From Flaccisagitta enflata (taxonomy: Eukaryota; Chaetognatha; Sagittoidea; Aphragmophora), in NCBI GenBank assembly GCA_965153355.1, contig OZ231126.1, positions 78,368,001 to 78,432,000 of the forward strand: a DNA stretch of 64,000 bases, in the 5' to 3' direction. The translations under genes were made by a program, and so were the position numbers. The notes below the pieces were generated by a model that saw only the letters and a list, made by a program, of their open reading frames with translations, made no database searches and had not been told where the DNA came from. Below, one piece after another: positions 29,126 to 40,578 of the stretch. Within the stretch, counting starts at the first letter, position 1, and each line of letters starts with the position of its first letter.

Positions 29126-29650
29126 TCATATTACCCACATCACTCATGTGAGTCTGCGCGCAGCTGCGGTCTGATAGTTTTCGTCCCATTGTTTTATTCG
29201 TGAGGAAAAAATAGAAAACAGCAAGACAAATTATGAACCTAAAGTTTTCCATCATGAAAAGTGACTGACTGAAGTAGTTTTGGCAGAATTTCTGACGATC
29301 ACCAAGTTACGCTCTTAAGAAGAATTTTTTCTACAAATCGCGCTTAGATGTCAAGTATCCCTAGTGGGGATTCCCCACCCAAGTGAGCAACTCTTTGTTA
29401 CAGAACAAACATAGGTGTTCTTTCGAAATAGGCTCATTTAATCATGCAAACGGTCCTGTTTAGGCGAGTAAATACATTTTTTACCCACCCTCTTGACTTG
29501 TGAGGCTTTCAAGGCAGTTATGGACCTAGCCCATCCTCAGATCTAATACTGCTTACATTTAGTCAAGAAAAAAAAAAGTAAAAAAAATCTGATCCAACTT
29601 GACCGATATGCAATGTCCATCCGTTTGTATTTACATGTGCCATTCAGAAA

Positions 29651-29845
29651 AAACAAGGCCGGATACAAGGCTACCGAAGTCGCGTGCGGGTTGGCAGGGG
29701 CCACGTTTGAGGTCACTTGACCATTTAGGCGGGAGCAGTGAGGTCCAAAAATAAAAATCATGAAAAAAGTAAAGTGTGACCGACCAACCGACCAACCGAC
29801 CGACGGACAAAGCGGGGTGTAGAGTCGCGTGCACACGACTAAAAA
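29651..29845 (-). mobile_element. HINE-like element, subfamily A
   Basis: AAACAAGGCCGGATACAAGG, CTACCGAAGTCGCGTGCGGG, AAAGTGTGACCGACC, CGGGGTGTAGAGTCGCGTGC, ACACGACTAAAAA. Confidence 0.75.
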
Positions 29846-29963
29846 AAGAATACATGTACGACTTATTGCCACTGAGTGTTTGCTCCATTAGTAAATCGGT
29901 CAATGGTAATTTTTTTGTATGAACTTCCAATTGTTTGCCAAAAAAAAAAAAAAGAAAAATATT

Positions 29964-30129
29964 TGAACAGACCCAGACTGAGTTTGTAAGGAACAGACCC
30001 TGACTGAGTTTGTAAGGAACAGACCCAGACTGAGTTTGTAAGGAACAGACCCTGACTGAGTTTGTAAGGAACAGACCCTGACTGAGTTTGTAAGGAACAG
30101 ACCCAGACTGAGTTTGTAAGGAACAGACG
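29964..30129. repeat. 27-bp tandem repeat, six units
   Basis: Unit GAACAGACCCWGACTGAGTT plus TGTAAG(G). Units are direct and contiguous with no spacers, so this is not a CRISPR array. Confidence 0.9.
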
Positions 30130-30214
30130 TTTCCACTCCTGATCATCGTTGAATCCACACTTGTATACTCACACGACTGAAGGGCGCGTGTATAGTCACA
30201 GACAAACACGTTTT

Positions 30215-30430
30215 TAACTGGCCACTCAATCGCTCGCTATGTTCGTTGGCTTGCACCGCTTCTACTCACTTGCTCCACAGCACTCCAGTTTACTATACCT
30301 GCTTTGCTCACTTGCTCTTTTTCACGAGCTCACTCACTTGTGGAGCGGTTGCAATTCACAAATATGTGTTCACGCTGTAAACGCATTTAATCGGAACAAT
30401 TGTATTTGTTGTCACTAGAAACACACCCAA
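30215..30430. repeat. L dispersed repeat, copy 1
   Basis: CTCGCTATGTTCGTTGGCTT ... TGTTCACGCTGTAAACGCAT ... TTGTTGTCACTAGAAACACA matches 62742-62945. Confidence 0.5.
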
Positions 30431-30785
30431 TGTCTCCTTGGGCGTGGGTCATGTACGTGTGGGAAACAGAAGCACAAATGTTTAATAATGAGGATGGAAA
30501 AGAAGGGCGAGCCAGTCACCATAAATCACACGTGGGTGGTGAAAGAAATGTTTCTCTTTTTTTCCATACATTTTTCACCCCCCCTCTCCCCTCCAACCCC
30601 CACTATGCTGAGGAAAATGCACTTTTTTCATGCAGGGACCCCAAGGAGGACCCAGATTTTTTTTTATTTTGATGTAACTTATGTATTCTAAAAATTTCAG
30701 GACCATAGATGTTCTTAAACATTCATCATATTGCACCTGAAAAATGGCTCATCCTTAAGGGGGCCAAAATTTCCTCAAATATAAT

Positions 30786-31544
30786 CAGGCCTTTTTTTAG
30801 AGCAAGCCCGCGAGCCCGTGGCTCTCTTTTTTGCTCTCGGGCTCTCAGTTTTTGCTGGCCCTGAGCCCGGCGGGCTCTCTCTGATGTGGTGAGACATGTT
30901 GGACTCAAGTGGATTTTATCGTTTTTGTAAAATTTCACAAGCGCTTCTGCTACTAATGAGTTAAGAGTGACAAAAAAATAAAACGTCAGAAAACAAATAT
31001 ATTTCCTCCAGTTTTTCCACCATGAAATGTTACCAGCTAATCAATATGAAGCTTAGCATCTTTTTAGTCACATGCTACGCTTCTCCACTGAGTAGATCAG
31101 TCCATTCGTTGGTTGCTCTATTGATAACTCTTTGCTTATTTGGCACTTTCAGGATGTTTAAGCATCATTGCATTGTCTCTGCCCAAATACCTAATAAGCC
31201 TTGCCACTGCCCCTAGCCACCTTCACGGAACTAGCGTTACGTCGTACCCGGCCTTTTTTTTCAAATGCAATTTAAATGAGGCTGATGTTGTTGGTAAAAA
31301 TAAGTTGACATTAAATGATCGAATGATTTTCTGTTTAGTACTCTTGTATTTCTGTTTACAGAGATACAAAAACGGCATTATCATATGCCAGTGCTATCAC
31401 TGCTGTGATGTAGGCTCACTTGATTAGAAAATTGACAATAATTGTTATTTTTTGTCGGGCTTGCTGTTTTTCCCTCGGGCTCTGTAAAATTGAGCGGAGA
31501 GAGCCCGACTGGCTCTGTCAAAAAATTCACTAAAAAAAGGCCTG
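30786..31544. mobile_element. hAT-type MITE, copy 2, with 8-bp target duplication
   Basis: Ends CAGGCCTTTTTTTAG and CTAAAAAAAGGCCTG. AATATAAT flanks both ends (30778-30785 and 31545-31552). Inner GAGCCCGTGGCTCTCTTTTT and GGGCTCTGTAAAATTGAGCG match copy 1. A degenerate HINE lies at about 31064-31258. Confidence 0.85.
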
Positions 31545-31735
31545 AATATAATGCCTCTTTCCTCAAATATGATTCCTTGTAAAGAATTATGTCAGATACT
31601 CTGTTTTCTTTTTTCTAAATTTTGTTTTAAAGCTGCAATATATGTAAAAAAACCTCCAAAGCAAGATTTTTTTAGAGGTTTTTTTCATTTTTTTTTCAGC
31701 TTAAAAGCAAAATTTTAAAAAAAGAAAATATAGTA

Positions 31736-32078
31736 CCGTATTTGCTCCGTTTAACGCCCCCCCTCCATTTAACGCCCCCCCCATTTTTCCAATGAGCTTT
31801 TGTCATTTTATAAAAGATTTATTTGAGATCAATGAAGAAAAACTGATGAAATATATTGATAACAGTCTTTGTCTTTAAACATCATAGGGGAGGGACAAAA
31901 TTTTTGATACAGTATATGAACTGAAGTATGTTTTTACCAAGAAATAAAAGGATATTGAAGAATAAATTGAAAAACCAAATATTCTTGATTGTGAAAGGGG
32001 GCGCTAATTGGAGCGCAAACTGACAATGTTGAATTTCAATTTCAAAAGCGCCCGGGGCGCTAATTGGAGCAAATACGG
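31736..32078. mobile_element. TA-flanked MITE (Tc1/mariner type), 343 bp
   Basis: CCGTATTTGCTCC at the left mirrors GGAGCAAATACGG at the right, with TA on both sides (31734-31735, 32079-32080). The uninterrupted site ATATAGTATCTGACATAA exists in H copy 2 at about 39534-39550. Confidence 0.85.
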
Positions 32079-32336
32079 TATCTGATATAAATCTTTACAA
32101 GGAATCTGAATCTGGCATCAGATTTGAGGAAAAATGATTTGGAAATTCTGGCCTCCTTAAGGAAGAGCCAATATGATGAATGTTTAAGAACATCTATGGT
32201 CCCGAAATCTTTAGAATACATTAGTTACATCAAATCAAAAAAATCTGGGCCCTCCTCAGGATCCCTGTATGAAAAAAGTGTATTCTCCTCAGCGTTACAC
32301 TCACACGTGGATGGTGAAAGAAATGCTTCGCTTTTT

Positions 32337-32905
32337 GGGCAGCGGCCCCGGAGAGGATGAAGTCCTGTAGAACACAGGGGGACTTTTGTTCGTCCGTCCG
32401 TTTGTCCGTCCGTCCGTTCGTCCGTCCGTCTGTCCGTCCGTCCGTCCGTCCGTCCGTCCGTCCGTCCGTCCGTCCGTCCGTCCGTCCGTCCGTCCGTCCG
32501 TCCGTCCGTCCGTCCGTCCGTCTGTCCGTCTGTCCGTCTGTCCGTCCCCCCAGGCATTTTCAGGCCTGAAATCTGCCCTCTCGGGCCTAAAGTCTGCCCT
32601 CTCAGGCCTGAAATCTGCCCTCTCAGGCCTTGAATCTGCCCTCTCAGGCCTGAAATTGGCCCTTTCAGGCCTGTTACCTGTCCTCTCAGGCCTAAAATCT
32701 GCCCTCCCAGGCCTGAAATCTGCCCTCTCAGATTCAAGGCCTGAGAGGGCAGATTTCAGACCTGAGAGGGCAGATTTTAGGCCTGAGAGGACAGATTTCA
32801 GGCCTGAGAGGGCCTGGGGGGATGGACGGGCAGAGGGATGGAAGGACGGACGAACAAAAGTCCCCCTGTGTTCTACAGGACTTCGTCCCCTTCGGGGCCG
32901 CTGCC
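32337..32905. mobile_element. F-family palindromic element with (GTCC)n expansion
   Basis: GGGCAGCGGCCCCGGAGAGG ... GTCCTGTAGAACACAGGGGG on the left; CCCCCTGTGTTCTACAGGAC ... CCCCTTCGGGGCCGCTGCC on the right. Inside are nine CTGCCCTCTCAGGCCTGAAA words, then reverse copies GCCTGAGAGGGCAGATTTCA. (GTCC)n fills 32391-32545. The outer arm is at 32906-32990. Confidence 0.8.
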
Positions 32906-33049
32906 TTGCCTCTCATTCCAATTTACAACCATGCAAAGCAGGGCAACGGGTATCGCTGACCACGTAATGCCCTTGGGCGACCTGTTTCCATTCATTTTCC
33001 CCCTTCTCAGTAGCCGTCCCGGAACTTTTTTTCTTCTCCTACTTCTTAT

Positions 33050-33835
33050 CCTCTTTCTTATCATACTTCTTATCATACTATCTAGGAAATTATTATGGAA
33101 TCAACTTCTACCACAGATATCTTGGCTTCTAAAAAAGCTAGAAAGCTTCTTCAAAAAAGCAAATTAATCCAGATTAAACCAGGCCGAGTAGGCCAATAAG
33201 GTGCGCCGTGTGGATCGTTGAATGAGTAAGTTACCGACCAACAGACAGACCGACGGACACAGCCAGTTGTAGAGGTGCTTTGGCGCACCTAAAATCTTCA
33301 AGATGAGTTCAATCTGATCTCTGTAGCTCAAACCGTTTAGAAATGACAAGCAAAAGAGTGAAAACTTTCATTTCCAAAATGTATAGAAAAAACTGACAAT
33401 GATAGAACAAAGAAAATAGGGTTATCTTCTACTTGAGATATCTCCACTTCTAGAAAGGCAATTAACTTTTTTCAAAAAAGCAAATTAATCTACATCAAAA
33501 AATCTTCAAGATCAGTGCAATCAGGTTTCTGTGACTTTAACAGTTTAGAAATGACAAGCAAAAGTATGGAAACTCTCCATTAAATGAGAAGCTGGCATTA
33601 ACTGCTCACAGATGGCAGAACAAGACCCTGCTAAACTGTATGAAAAGCTTTATCAACTGCCCCTCTGCTGCAAAACTGAAGATATTAGTTAACAAAAATG
33701 TCACATGAAGTGCTCTTGCTATCAGCATCATGGCATGGTTTTAACAGAATTCAGTTCATAAATCAAATCATACCCTTTTTTGATTCCATAATTATTTCCT
33801 AGATAGTACTTCTTATGATACTTCTTTTGCTTATT
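33050..33835. repeat. Inverted-repeat-bounded block with internal ~270-bp repeats
   Basis: TTATCATACTATCTAGGAAA (33067) is inverted at TTTCCTAGATAGTACTTCTT (33796). Inside, the word order GCTTCTAGAAAGCTAGAAACTT, AAAAAAGCAAATTAATCTAC, CAAGATGAGTNCAATCTG, GTTTAGAAATGACAAGCAAA recurs at 33120-33390 and 33440-33570. Further units lie at 34590-34720 and 34800-34920. Confidence 0.6.
33176..33294 (-). mobile_element. HINE-like element, subfamily D
   Basis: AAACCAGGCCGAGTAGGCCA, ATAAGGTGCGCC, a GACC tract, ACACAGCCAGTTGTAGAGGT, GCTTTGGCGCACCTAAAA. It splits a repeat unit whose intact form is at 33478-33515. Confidence 0.75.
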
Positions 33836-33839
33836 TGTT

Positions 33840-34046
33840 AGTCGCGTGCACGCAACTCTACAACCTGCTTTGTCCGTCGGTCGGTCGGTTGGTTGGTTGG
33901 TCGGTTGGTCGGTCGGTCACACTTTACTTTTTTTTATGATTTTATTTCTTTGACCTCACTGCTCCTGCCCAAATGATCTGGTGACCTCAAACATGGCCCC
34001 TGCCCACCCGCACGCGACTTCGGTAGCCGTGTATCCGGCCTTGTTT
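33840..34046 (+). mobile_element. HINE-like element, subfamily A
   Basis: AGTCGCGTGCACGCAACT, (GGTC/GGTT)n, CACACTTTACTTTTTT, CCCGCACGCGACTTCGGTAG, CCGTGTATCCGGCCTTGTTT. Confidence 0.75.
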
Positions 34047-34116
34047 TATTTCCGAACCATATCGCATCTGTCTTCCCCTTTATATCCGATTTGGCCATCG
34101 AGTATCTATTCATAAG

Positions 34117-34318
<202 letters not shown>

Positions 34319-34549
34319 CCATCTGTCAGACCCCCTCGCTGATCTTCTCGCTTTGTCATATGTTAAACGTTTGAAACCATTGATTAATCACTCTGCAGTC
34401 GCTCTGTAGTCGCTCTATGCTGATGACCGGAAAAATCCCCTCTTCTCTTTCTCTCTCCCCCCCCCCCCAAGAAGATGGTAGTGCTATGACGAGGGGGAAC
34501 CATTTTAGGCCGAATTTTGGACTAGTTAAAACTAAAACCACTTTACTAT

Positions 34550-34940
34550 CTTCGCAAAAAGAAACGCGACACCTTCTACCTTGAACACCTTTGCTTCTAG
34601 AGAAGCTAGAAACTTTTTAAAAAAACATATCATTCTACTTCAAAGGATCTACAAAATGAGTCCAATCTGGTAACTGTATCTTAAAGCGTTTAGAGATGGC
34701 AAGCAGAAGAAAAGAAGTAGTCATTTTCAGAATTGAGAAAAAATTGTAAAAAAAGATAAAAAAAATTTATTTAAGTTTAACTTTGGTTATTTCAGCTTCT
34801 GGAAAGGCTAGATACTTTTTCCAAAAAAGCAAATTAATCTACATCGAAAAATCTAAAAGATGAGCGCAATCTGGGTTCTGTAGCTCAAACTGTTTAGAAA
34901 TAGCAAGCAAAAGAGTAGACCTGTTTTATAAATAATAGGC
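34550..34940. repeat. Two more units of the ~270-bp repeat
   Basis: See the word order given for 33050-33835. Units at 34590-34720 and 34800-34920 are diverged. Confidence 0.5.
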
Positions 34941-35209
34941 CTGCAAAAACTGTGGACAAATGAGAAAAGGTTGTCACATCTGTTAATGAAGAAATGCGTA
35001 AGAAATTGCATTTTTGATTCACAGCCTGGTTTGTTTCTTATGAAAAAAACTTACTTGACTTACAAACTCTCTCAGTCACCAAATTTTGTCAGATTATGGT
35101 CAATGAAACCATAACATTCCCAGGGTGTCGCGTTTCTTTTGGCGAAGATTGTAGTCAGAATTCAGACTTGAGTGGAATGAAGCAGGACATTCATTATTAT
35201 TTTCAACTA

Positions 35210-35367
35210 CAGTTGAGCTTCACTAGAGCGCATGCCAAGGGACTCGGCCAAACAATGCCTTATTGCCAAAATAGAAATAACTACAAACTCTTTCAAGGGA
35301 CTGTAAGTTAGAAGCCTTCTAGGCGGACATGTCTTATTATCAGGTGCGCTCTAGCGATGCTTCACTG
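35210..35367. mobile_element. TA-flanked MITE, 158 bp
   Basis: CAGTTGAGCTTCACTAGAGC against GCTCTAGCGATGCTTCACTG (inverse with gaps), TA at 35208-35209 and 35368-35369. Confidence 0.55.
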
Positions 35368-35644
35368 TATGCTTTGAGTGCCCTCCTCCTATAAAGATAA
35401 TTGAAAATAGCAAACGTTATGAATGAAATAGAAGAACAAAATGTCAGCAATTGATAAATCAGTGCATACCGATACTCGCGTAAAAGAGGACAGACCGAGG
35501 ACAGTGTCTGAAGATCCTTTTGATGGTAAAAGAAAATTCCAACTGACCAAAGCACCCACGGACCGGGAAAACTAATTATCATACACAAAACTTACACGAG
35601 ACCAAAAAAAAAAAAGTTGACTGTGCCATTCAAAATCTCATCAG

Positions 35645-35808
35645 GAACTGCACAATCAAGTGACGGAGGCCTCCATGGAAGTGGAGAGACTCAGCAATTT
35701 GGTGGATTCGATTGACAGAGAACCTGCGACAGTTGACTCTTCGCACTGCAATCAATGCTGCGACTCCAATTCTGACCTAGAGTTCCTCGCCCTCATGGCG
35801 CATCACAG
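35645..35808 (+). CDS. Exon of an unrecognised plus-strand gene
   Basis: The acceptor is ccattcaaaatctcatcag and the donor CACAG|GTGAGG. The open frame is 54 codons plus 2 bases. It begins ELHNQVTEASMEVERLSNLV, which looks like a coiled-coil or amphipathic helix, and then has a short Cys-rich stretch (SSHCNQCCDSNSD) and EFLALMAHH. The start phase is 0 and the end phase 2. No partner exon is certain. It lies downstream of the gene 1 stop codon, so it belongs to another gene or an alternative transcript. Its last ~110 bp, with the donor, are repeated in tandem immediately downstream. Confidence 0.5.
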
Positions 35809-36474
35809 GTGAGGAAAAAGAGTGATTGAAAGAGAACCGGCGACAGTTGACTCTTTGCACTGCAATCAATGCTGCGACTCCAATTCTGACCTAGAGTTCC
35901 TCGCCCTCATGGCACATCACAGGTGAGGAAAAAGAGTGATTGAAAGAAAACCGGCGACAGTTGACTCTTTGCACTACAATTAATGCTGCAACTCCAACTC
36001 GGACCTCAATTCCTCGCCCTCATGGCTCATAACAGGTAAGGAACGAGAGTGAATGATAAAGTATGTTGTATCTGTAGATTACTGGCAATTGACCATTGTA
36101 AGATTAATCTTCACAATGCTCTCAATGATGCGACTCCAACTCGGACCTCAAATTCCTCGCCCTCATGGCTCTTAACAGGTGAGGAAAGAGAGTGATTGAT
36201 AAAGTAAATTGTATCTGTAGATTACTGGCAAATGACTATTGTTAGTTTAATTTTTGCACTGCTCTCAATGCTGCGACGCCAACTTGAACCTCAAATTCCT
36301 CGTCCTCATGGCTCATAACAGGTAAGGAAAAAGAGAGAATGATAAAGTGAATTGTATCTGAAGATTACTGGCAAATGACTATTGTCAAATTAATCTTTAC
36401 ACTACTCTCAATGCTGCGACTTGGACTGCAACTTGGACCTCAAATTCCTCACATTCATGGCTCATAACAAGTAA

Positions 36475-36896
36475 GGCATGAGCAGGAAATCGCTTCACGG
36501 CAAGAGCTTAGTTTTGGGGTATTACCCTATACTTCCAAAAATGTTTAGGTCAAGCGTTTTTTTTAGTTTTCATGCAGAAGAATAAATGGAAAGTCATTTT
36601 TGATGATTCTTTTGGTAAGCTTCATTTACGCTCTTTTTCTTTCTGTTCTTCAGCAGACTTTTCTATTCATAGTTTTCCTAATAACTTGTGGGAGAGCTAT
36701 GTTTACAAAAAAGAATTGAGGAGTAAATAGGGATGTGGAAGCGATTGATCGCTTCCATTTTGGAGGATGGGATAGCTACTAGTACTTGAACTACAAAATG
36801 GAAGCAGAAGCCGAAGTGGAAGTGGTGGAAACGGCACTAAAATCGACCGCTTCCACATCCCTAGGAGTAAACCACCGGACACAACTCTATCAAATG
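36475..36896 (+). mobile_element. J repeat, copy 2, inserted in the exon-derived array
   Basis: CATGAGCAGGAAATCGCTTC ... CACAACTCTATCAAATG, between GTAAGG and AAAGAGAG of one array unit. It matches 16250-16553 and carries a 136-bp MITE. Confidence 0.65.
36728..36863. mobile_element. 136-bp hAT-type MITE with 8-bp target duplication
   Basis: Ends TAGGGATGTGGAAGCG and CGCTTCCACATCCCTA. GGAGTAAA flanks both sides (36720-36727, 36864-36871). J copy 1 shows the empty site (GGAGTAGAG at about 16491). Confidence 0.85.
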
Positions 36897-37440
36897 AAAG
36901 AGAGCAAATGATAAAGTAAATTGTATCTGTAGATTACTGGCAAATGAATATTGTCAGTTTAATCATTGCACTGCTCTCAATGCTGTGACGCCAACTTGGC
37001 CCTCAAATTCCTCACCTCATGGCTCATAACAGGTAAGGAAAGAGAGCAAGTAATAAAGTAAATTGTAGCCATTGATTACTGGCAGATGACTATTGTCAGT
37101 TTAATCTTCGCACTACTCTCAATGCTGCGACTCCAACTTAGACCTCAAATTCCTCACCCCCATGGCTCATAACAGGTAAGGAAAAAGAGCGAATGATTAA
37201 GTGAATTGTATCTGTAGATTACTGGCAAATGACTATTGTCTGTTTCATCTTCGCACTGCTCTGAATGCTGTGACTTTAACTTGGACCTCAAATTCCTTAC
37301 CCTCATGGCTCATAACAGGTAAGGAAAGAGAGCGAATGATGAAGTAAGTTGTATCTGTAGATTACTGGCAAATTTCTATCGTCAATTTAATCTTCGCACT
37401 GCGCCCAATGCTGCAACGCCAACTCTGACCCTTAGTTCTT

Positions 37441-38990
37441 GGTTTATTTGGGGAACTTAATCGACAGAAAATCAACAACTACGAGTTGACTGTTCATCAC
37501 TTCCTTTCTTGGCAAGCATTTGAAAACGAAATCGGCACAAATGGCTTACCTCATTCTGAAGACAGTTAAGAAAATGTCTAAAAAGTAGATCGACATTTTT
37601 TGATGGCATGAGTTGAAAACAATCAATTTAAGTTGAGAGGCCATAACAGTGATTTGGACGTATTCTAGCAAGCGCTATTTTGTGAATTTACTGTAATCAA
37701 ACCCAGAGCAATCTAGCTGTTGATGAAACTTTTTTCAGATTTAGTTTCTGAGGCTCGTAGAAAAATCAGGGCTTGCATGTGAATGCAAAGCAAGATGTTT
37801 GCACATCATGAGACAAGAATCATAATCAAAGGTGAAGCACTAGGTCTCAAGAAAAGCTAAAGGAATGCTCGTCTTTTATCGTTCCTCTGGGTGTAGTGCT
37901 CAGAGATAGGCACACTGTGTTGAGTGAGTGGGTCAATTGGCTTCTCCTCAATAATTTTCGACTTGTGATAGTCTTTCAAATCTAATCTCAATAGTAACTA
38001 ATATCAATTCTAGTATATTATATATCCAATGGAGGCACCTTTTGGTGGACGCGCCTGCACCTGAGTATTGGATTTAAAGCGTCGAAACTCAATCTAGGGT
38101 GTAGGTATCCAACTGATGACCAGAAATTGGATATGTTAAAATATTCTAAGGAGAACTAAATTCTTTTCTAAATATGGCAAAGTACTTTATACCCCTTCAT
38201 GGTGACCTATCATCCCATGATATATCTTCTTGAAGATGAATTCCTATTCCTCCAATCATTAAGATTTCCCTTTAACACAAAATAGTATAAATTGTCCATA
38301 TTCCCACCCCCATAGTTTAATTGAAAGGAAGGGTAACAGCTAGGGAGTCGGATCCCCATAGCTCCTTCTTTTCAATTAGATTTAACCTTCGCTGAATTGA
38401 CTATCCCTGTCAATGCCAGAAGTCAGCATTAGCATTTATACCCTAACCTAATAGCTATAATGAAAAATCATAATTGTTTGAGAGATAAGACAAAAGTCTT
38501 GTTTTCTGCATAAAAATTACTTATCCAAAGGTTTTGAATTTCAGTAACCACTAAATTTAGGTCGTACCTAAAATTGGATATGTAAGTATATGAGTGGAAG
38601 CATATACTATACAGAAATGAGTAGCTTTTGAATGTTTTATTTTACTTTTATATGTTAAGTTTATTTCTCAAAAACGTTTTCCTAAAGTTTTTTGTAAGAT
38701 ACTTTTTGTTGCACATTTCATACAAAATGACAATGTCTTTATGAAAGCATCTTATGGTATTCTTAGTAATTTTGAACAGTGTTCAAACAACTGCTGACCT
38801 AAAAACCCACATAATTCGCAATAAATACATAAAAAATGATCAGTGAAATCTGCAGCCCTCACATTTTATTATTTATGTGAACTACAGTCGCTTAAATTTG
38901 TCCAAGAGAAAAAAAGAGGAAATAGAAAGGAGACAAAAAAATTCGGATCTTTCACCGAGATGTAAAAGAATCATTTAAAGAGGCAAAGAA
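37441..38990. other. Long AT-rich stretch without recognised features
   Basis: No exon with acceptable borders, RNA gene or clear repeat was found. Confidence 0.5.
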
Positions 38991-38995
38991 GATTA

Positions 38996-40125
38996 CTCTG
39001 AAAGGCTATGAGAATTCATCTCAAAGGCTGAGAGAATTCATCTCAAAGGCTGAGAGAATTAATCTCAAAGGCTGAGAGAATTGATCTCTAAGGCTGAGAG
39101 AATTAATCTCTAAGGCTGAGAGAATTAATCCCATAGTCTGAGAGAATTAGTCTAAAGTACGCTGAGGAGAATACACTTTTTTTCCTGCAGGGACCCCGAG
39201 TAAGGCCCAGATTTTTTTATTTTCATGTAACTAATGTGTTCTAAAACTTTCAGGACCATAGATGTTCTTGAACATTCATCATATTGCACTTGAAAAATGG
39301 CTCCTCCTTAAGGGGGCCAAAATTTCAAAATCATTTTTTTTCAAAACTGATACCAGATTCAGATTCCTTGTGAAAAATTATATCAGATACTATATTTTCT
39401 TTTTTCAAAATTTTGTTTTTAAGCTGAAAAAATGCAAAAAACCTCCAAAAAGACCTTATTTTTTAAAAATCCTTGTTTTTGGAGGGTTTTTGTATTTTTT
39501 TTCAGCTTAAAAACAAAATTTTGAAAAAAGAAAATATAGTATCTGACATAATTTTTTATAAGGAATCTGAATCTGGCATCAGATTTGAGGAAAAATGATT
39601 TTGAAATTTTGACCCCCTTAAGGATGAACCATTTTTTAGGTGCAATATGATGAATGTTTTAGAACGTCTATGGCCCTGAAATTTTTAGATTACCTCAGTT
39701 ACATCAAAATAAAAAATTCTGGGACCTCCTCTGGGTCCCAGCATGAAAAAAGTGTATTCTCCTCAGCGTAGTCTAAAGGGCGAATTAATCTCGAAGGCTG
39801 AGAGAATTAATCTCAAAGGCTGAGAGAATTAATCTCAAAGGCTAAGAGAATTCATCTCAAAGAATTCATCTCAAAGAATTCATCTAAAGGGTGAATTAAT
39901 CTCAAAGGCTTAGAGAATTAATCTCAAAGGCTTAGAGAATTAATCTCAAAGGCTGAGATAATTTATCTAAAGGGCAAATTAATCTTGAAGGCTGAGAGAA
40001 TTAATCTGAAAGGCTGAGAGAATTAATCTCAAAGGCTGAGAGAATTAATCTCAAAGGCTGAGAGAATTAATCTAAAGGGCGAATTAATCTCAAAGGCTGA
40101 GAGAATTAATCTAAAGGGCGAACAA
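38996..40125. repeat. 21-bp minisatellite AAGGCTGAGAGAATTAATCTC
   Basis: About eight units before (38996-39157) and about fifteen after (39779-40125) an inserted foldback. Variants include CTAAAGGGCGAATTAATCTC. Confidence 0.85.
39158..39770. mobile_element. H foldback element, copy 2, with 8-bp target duplication
   Basis: TACGCTGAGGAGAATACAC and GTGTATTCTCCTCAGCGTA at the ends; inversion extends nearly to the centre. GTCTAAAG on both sides (39150-39157, 39771-39778). The longest frame inside (82 codons) is non-coding by context. Confidence 0.85.
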
Positions 40126-40129
40126 TCCA

Positions 40130-40570
40130 TCATACTAAATCAAACACTTTGAAGTTGAATCATTTTGAGTCGACTACTCAACAAATTGTAATTTTTTGTT
40201 TGTTTACAAATTAATGAAGTCAACTCATGGATGATTGTTTACAAATTGAATCAATCAAAACAGGGAAACAATTGACGTTTGATCGAAAGGTTTCAGTTTT
40301 AAGAGCATTGATTTCTTGACATCGTCTCAACATGTAAAGAGGGCCATGGCAGGACAACTACGAGATGAATGTTACAATTTTTTTTTATACTAATTCAAAG
40401 AGTTCGAACTAATAGAAAGCAGAAATACGTTGAGCAAATCAGTTAAGTATAATATAAAAAGACAACAATAATGGGACATCAATCATTATTGATCTATCAT
40501 TAAACTGCAGCTGAGCGTTTAAGAACCCATTCATTTAATTCATAAAAAAAAAGATCATCTCAATCGGATA
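40130..40570. other. AT-rich stretch downstream of the OAS-like gene
   Basis: Contains the ATTAAA on the minus strand (40534-40539). Nothing else seen. Confidence 0.4.
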
Positions 40571-40578
40571 AAATCAAT

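Larger units (their letters stand above)
30604..32296. mobile_element. H foldback element, copy 1, with two nested insertions
   Basis: Left: GCTGAGGAAAATGCACTTTT, CATGCAGGGACCCCAAGGAG, AACATTCATCATATTGCACC. Right: the reverse complements (AATATGATGAATGTT, AAAAAAGTGTATTCTCCTCA). Copy 2 at 39158-39770 shows the same ends without inserts. A hAT MITE and a TA-flanked MITE interrupt this copy. Confidence 0.7.
35809..37440 (+). repeat. Degenerate tandem array derived from the exon 3' end, each unit keeping a splice donor
   Basis: Units end at about 35922, 36035, 36178, 36321, 36470, 37032, 37175 and 37318, each with CTCATGGCNCATNACAG|GTRAGG-like sequence. A fragment runs to about 37440. The first two periods are about 114 bp. 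Later ones are about 143 bp because an extra 30-bp block (WAAAGTRAATTGTATCTG) has joined the unit. The unit ending at 36470 has AACAA|GTAAGG. A 420-bp J element sits after it. Identity to the source exon falls with distance, and later units lose the reading frame. Confidence 0.8.

Noticed and set aside
29964-30129. CRISPR-like array (also 1985-3095 and 39779-40125)
   Set aside because: Repeats are contiguous without unique spacers, and the genome is animal.
35840-37320. Each array unit as a separate functional exon
   Set aside because: Acceptors are not kept between units, frames break after the donors, and divergence rises steadily. A decaying tandem repeat is the simpler reading.
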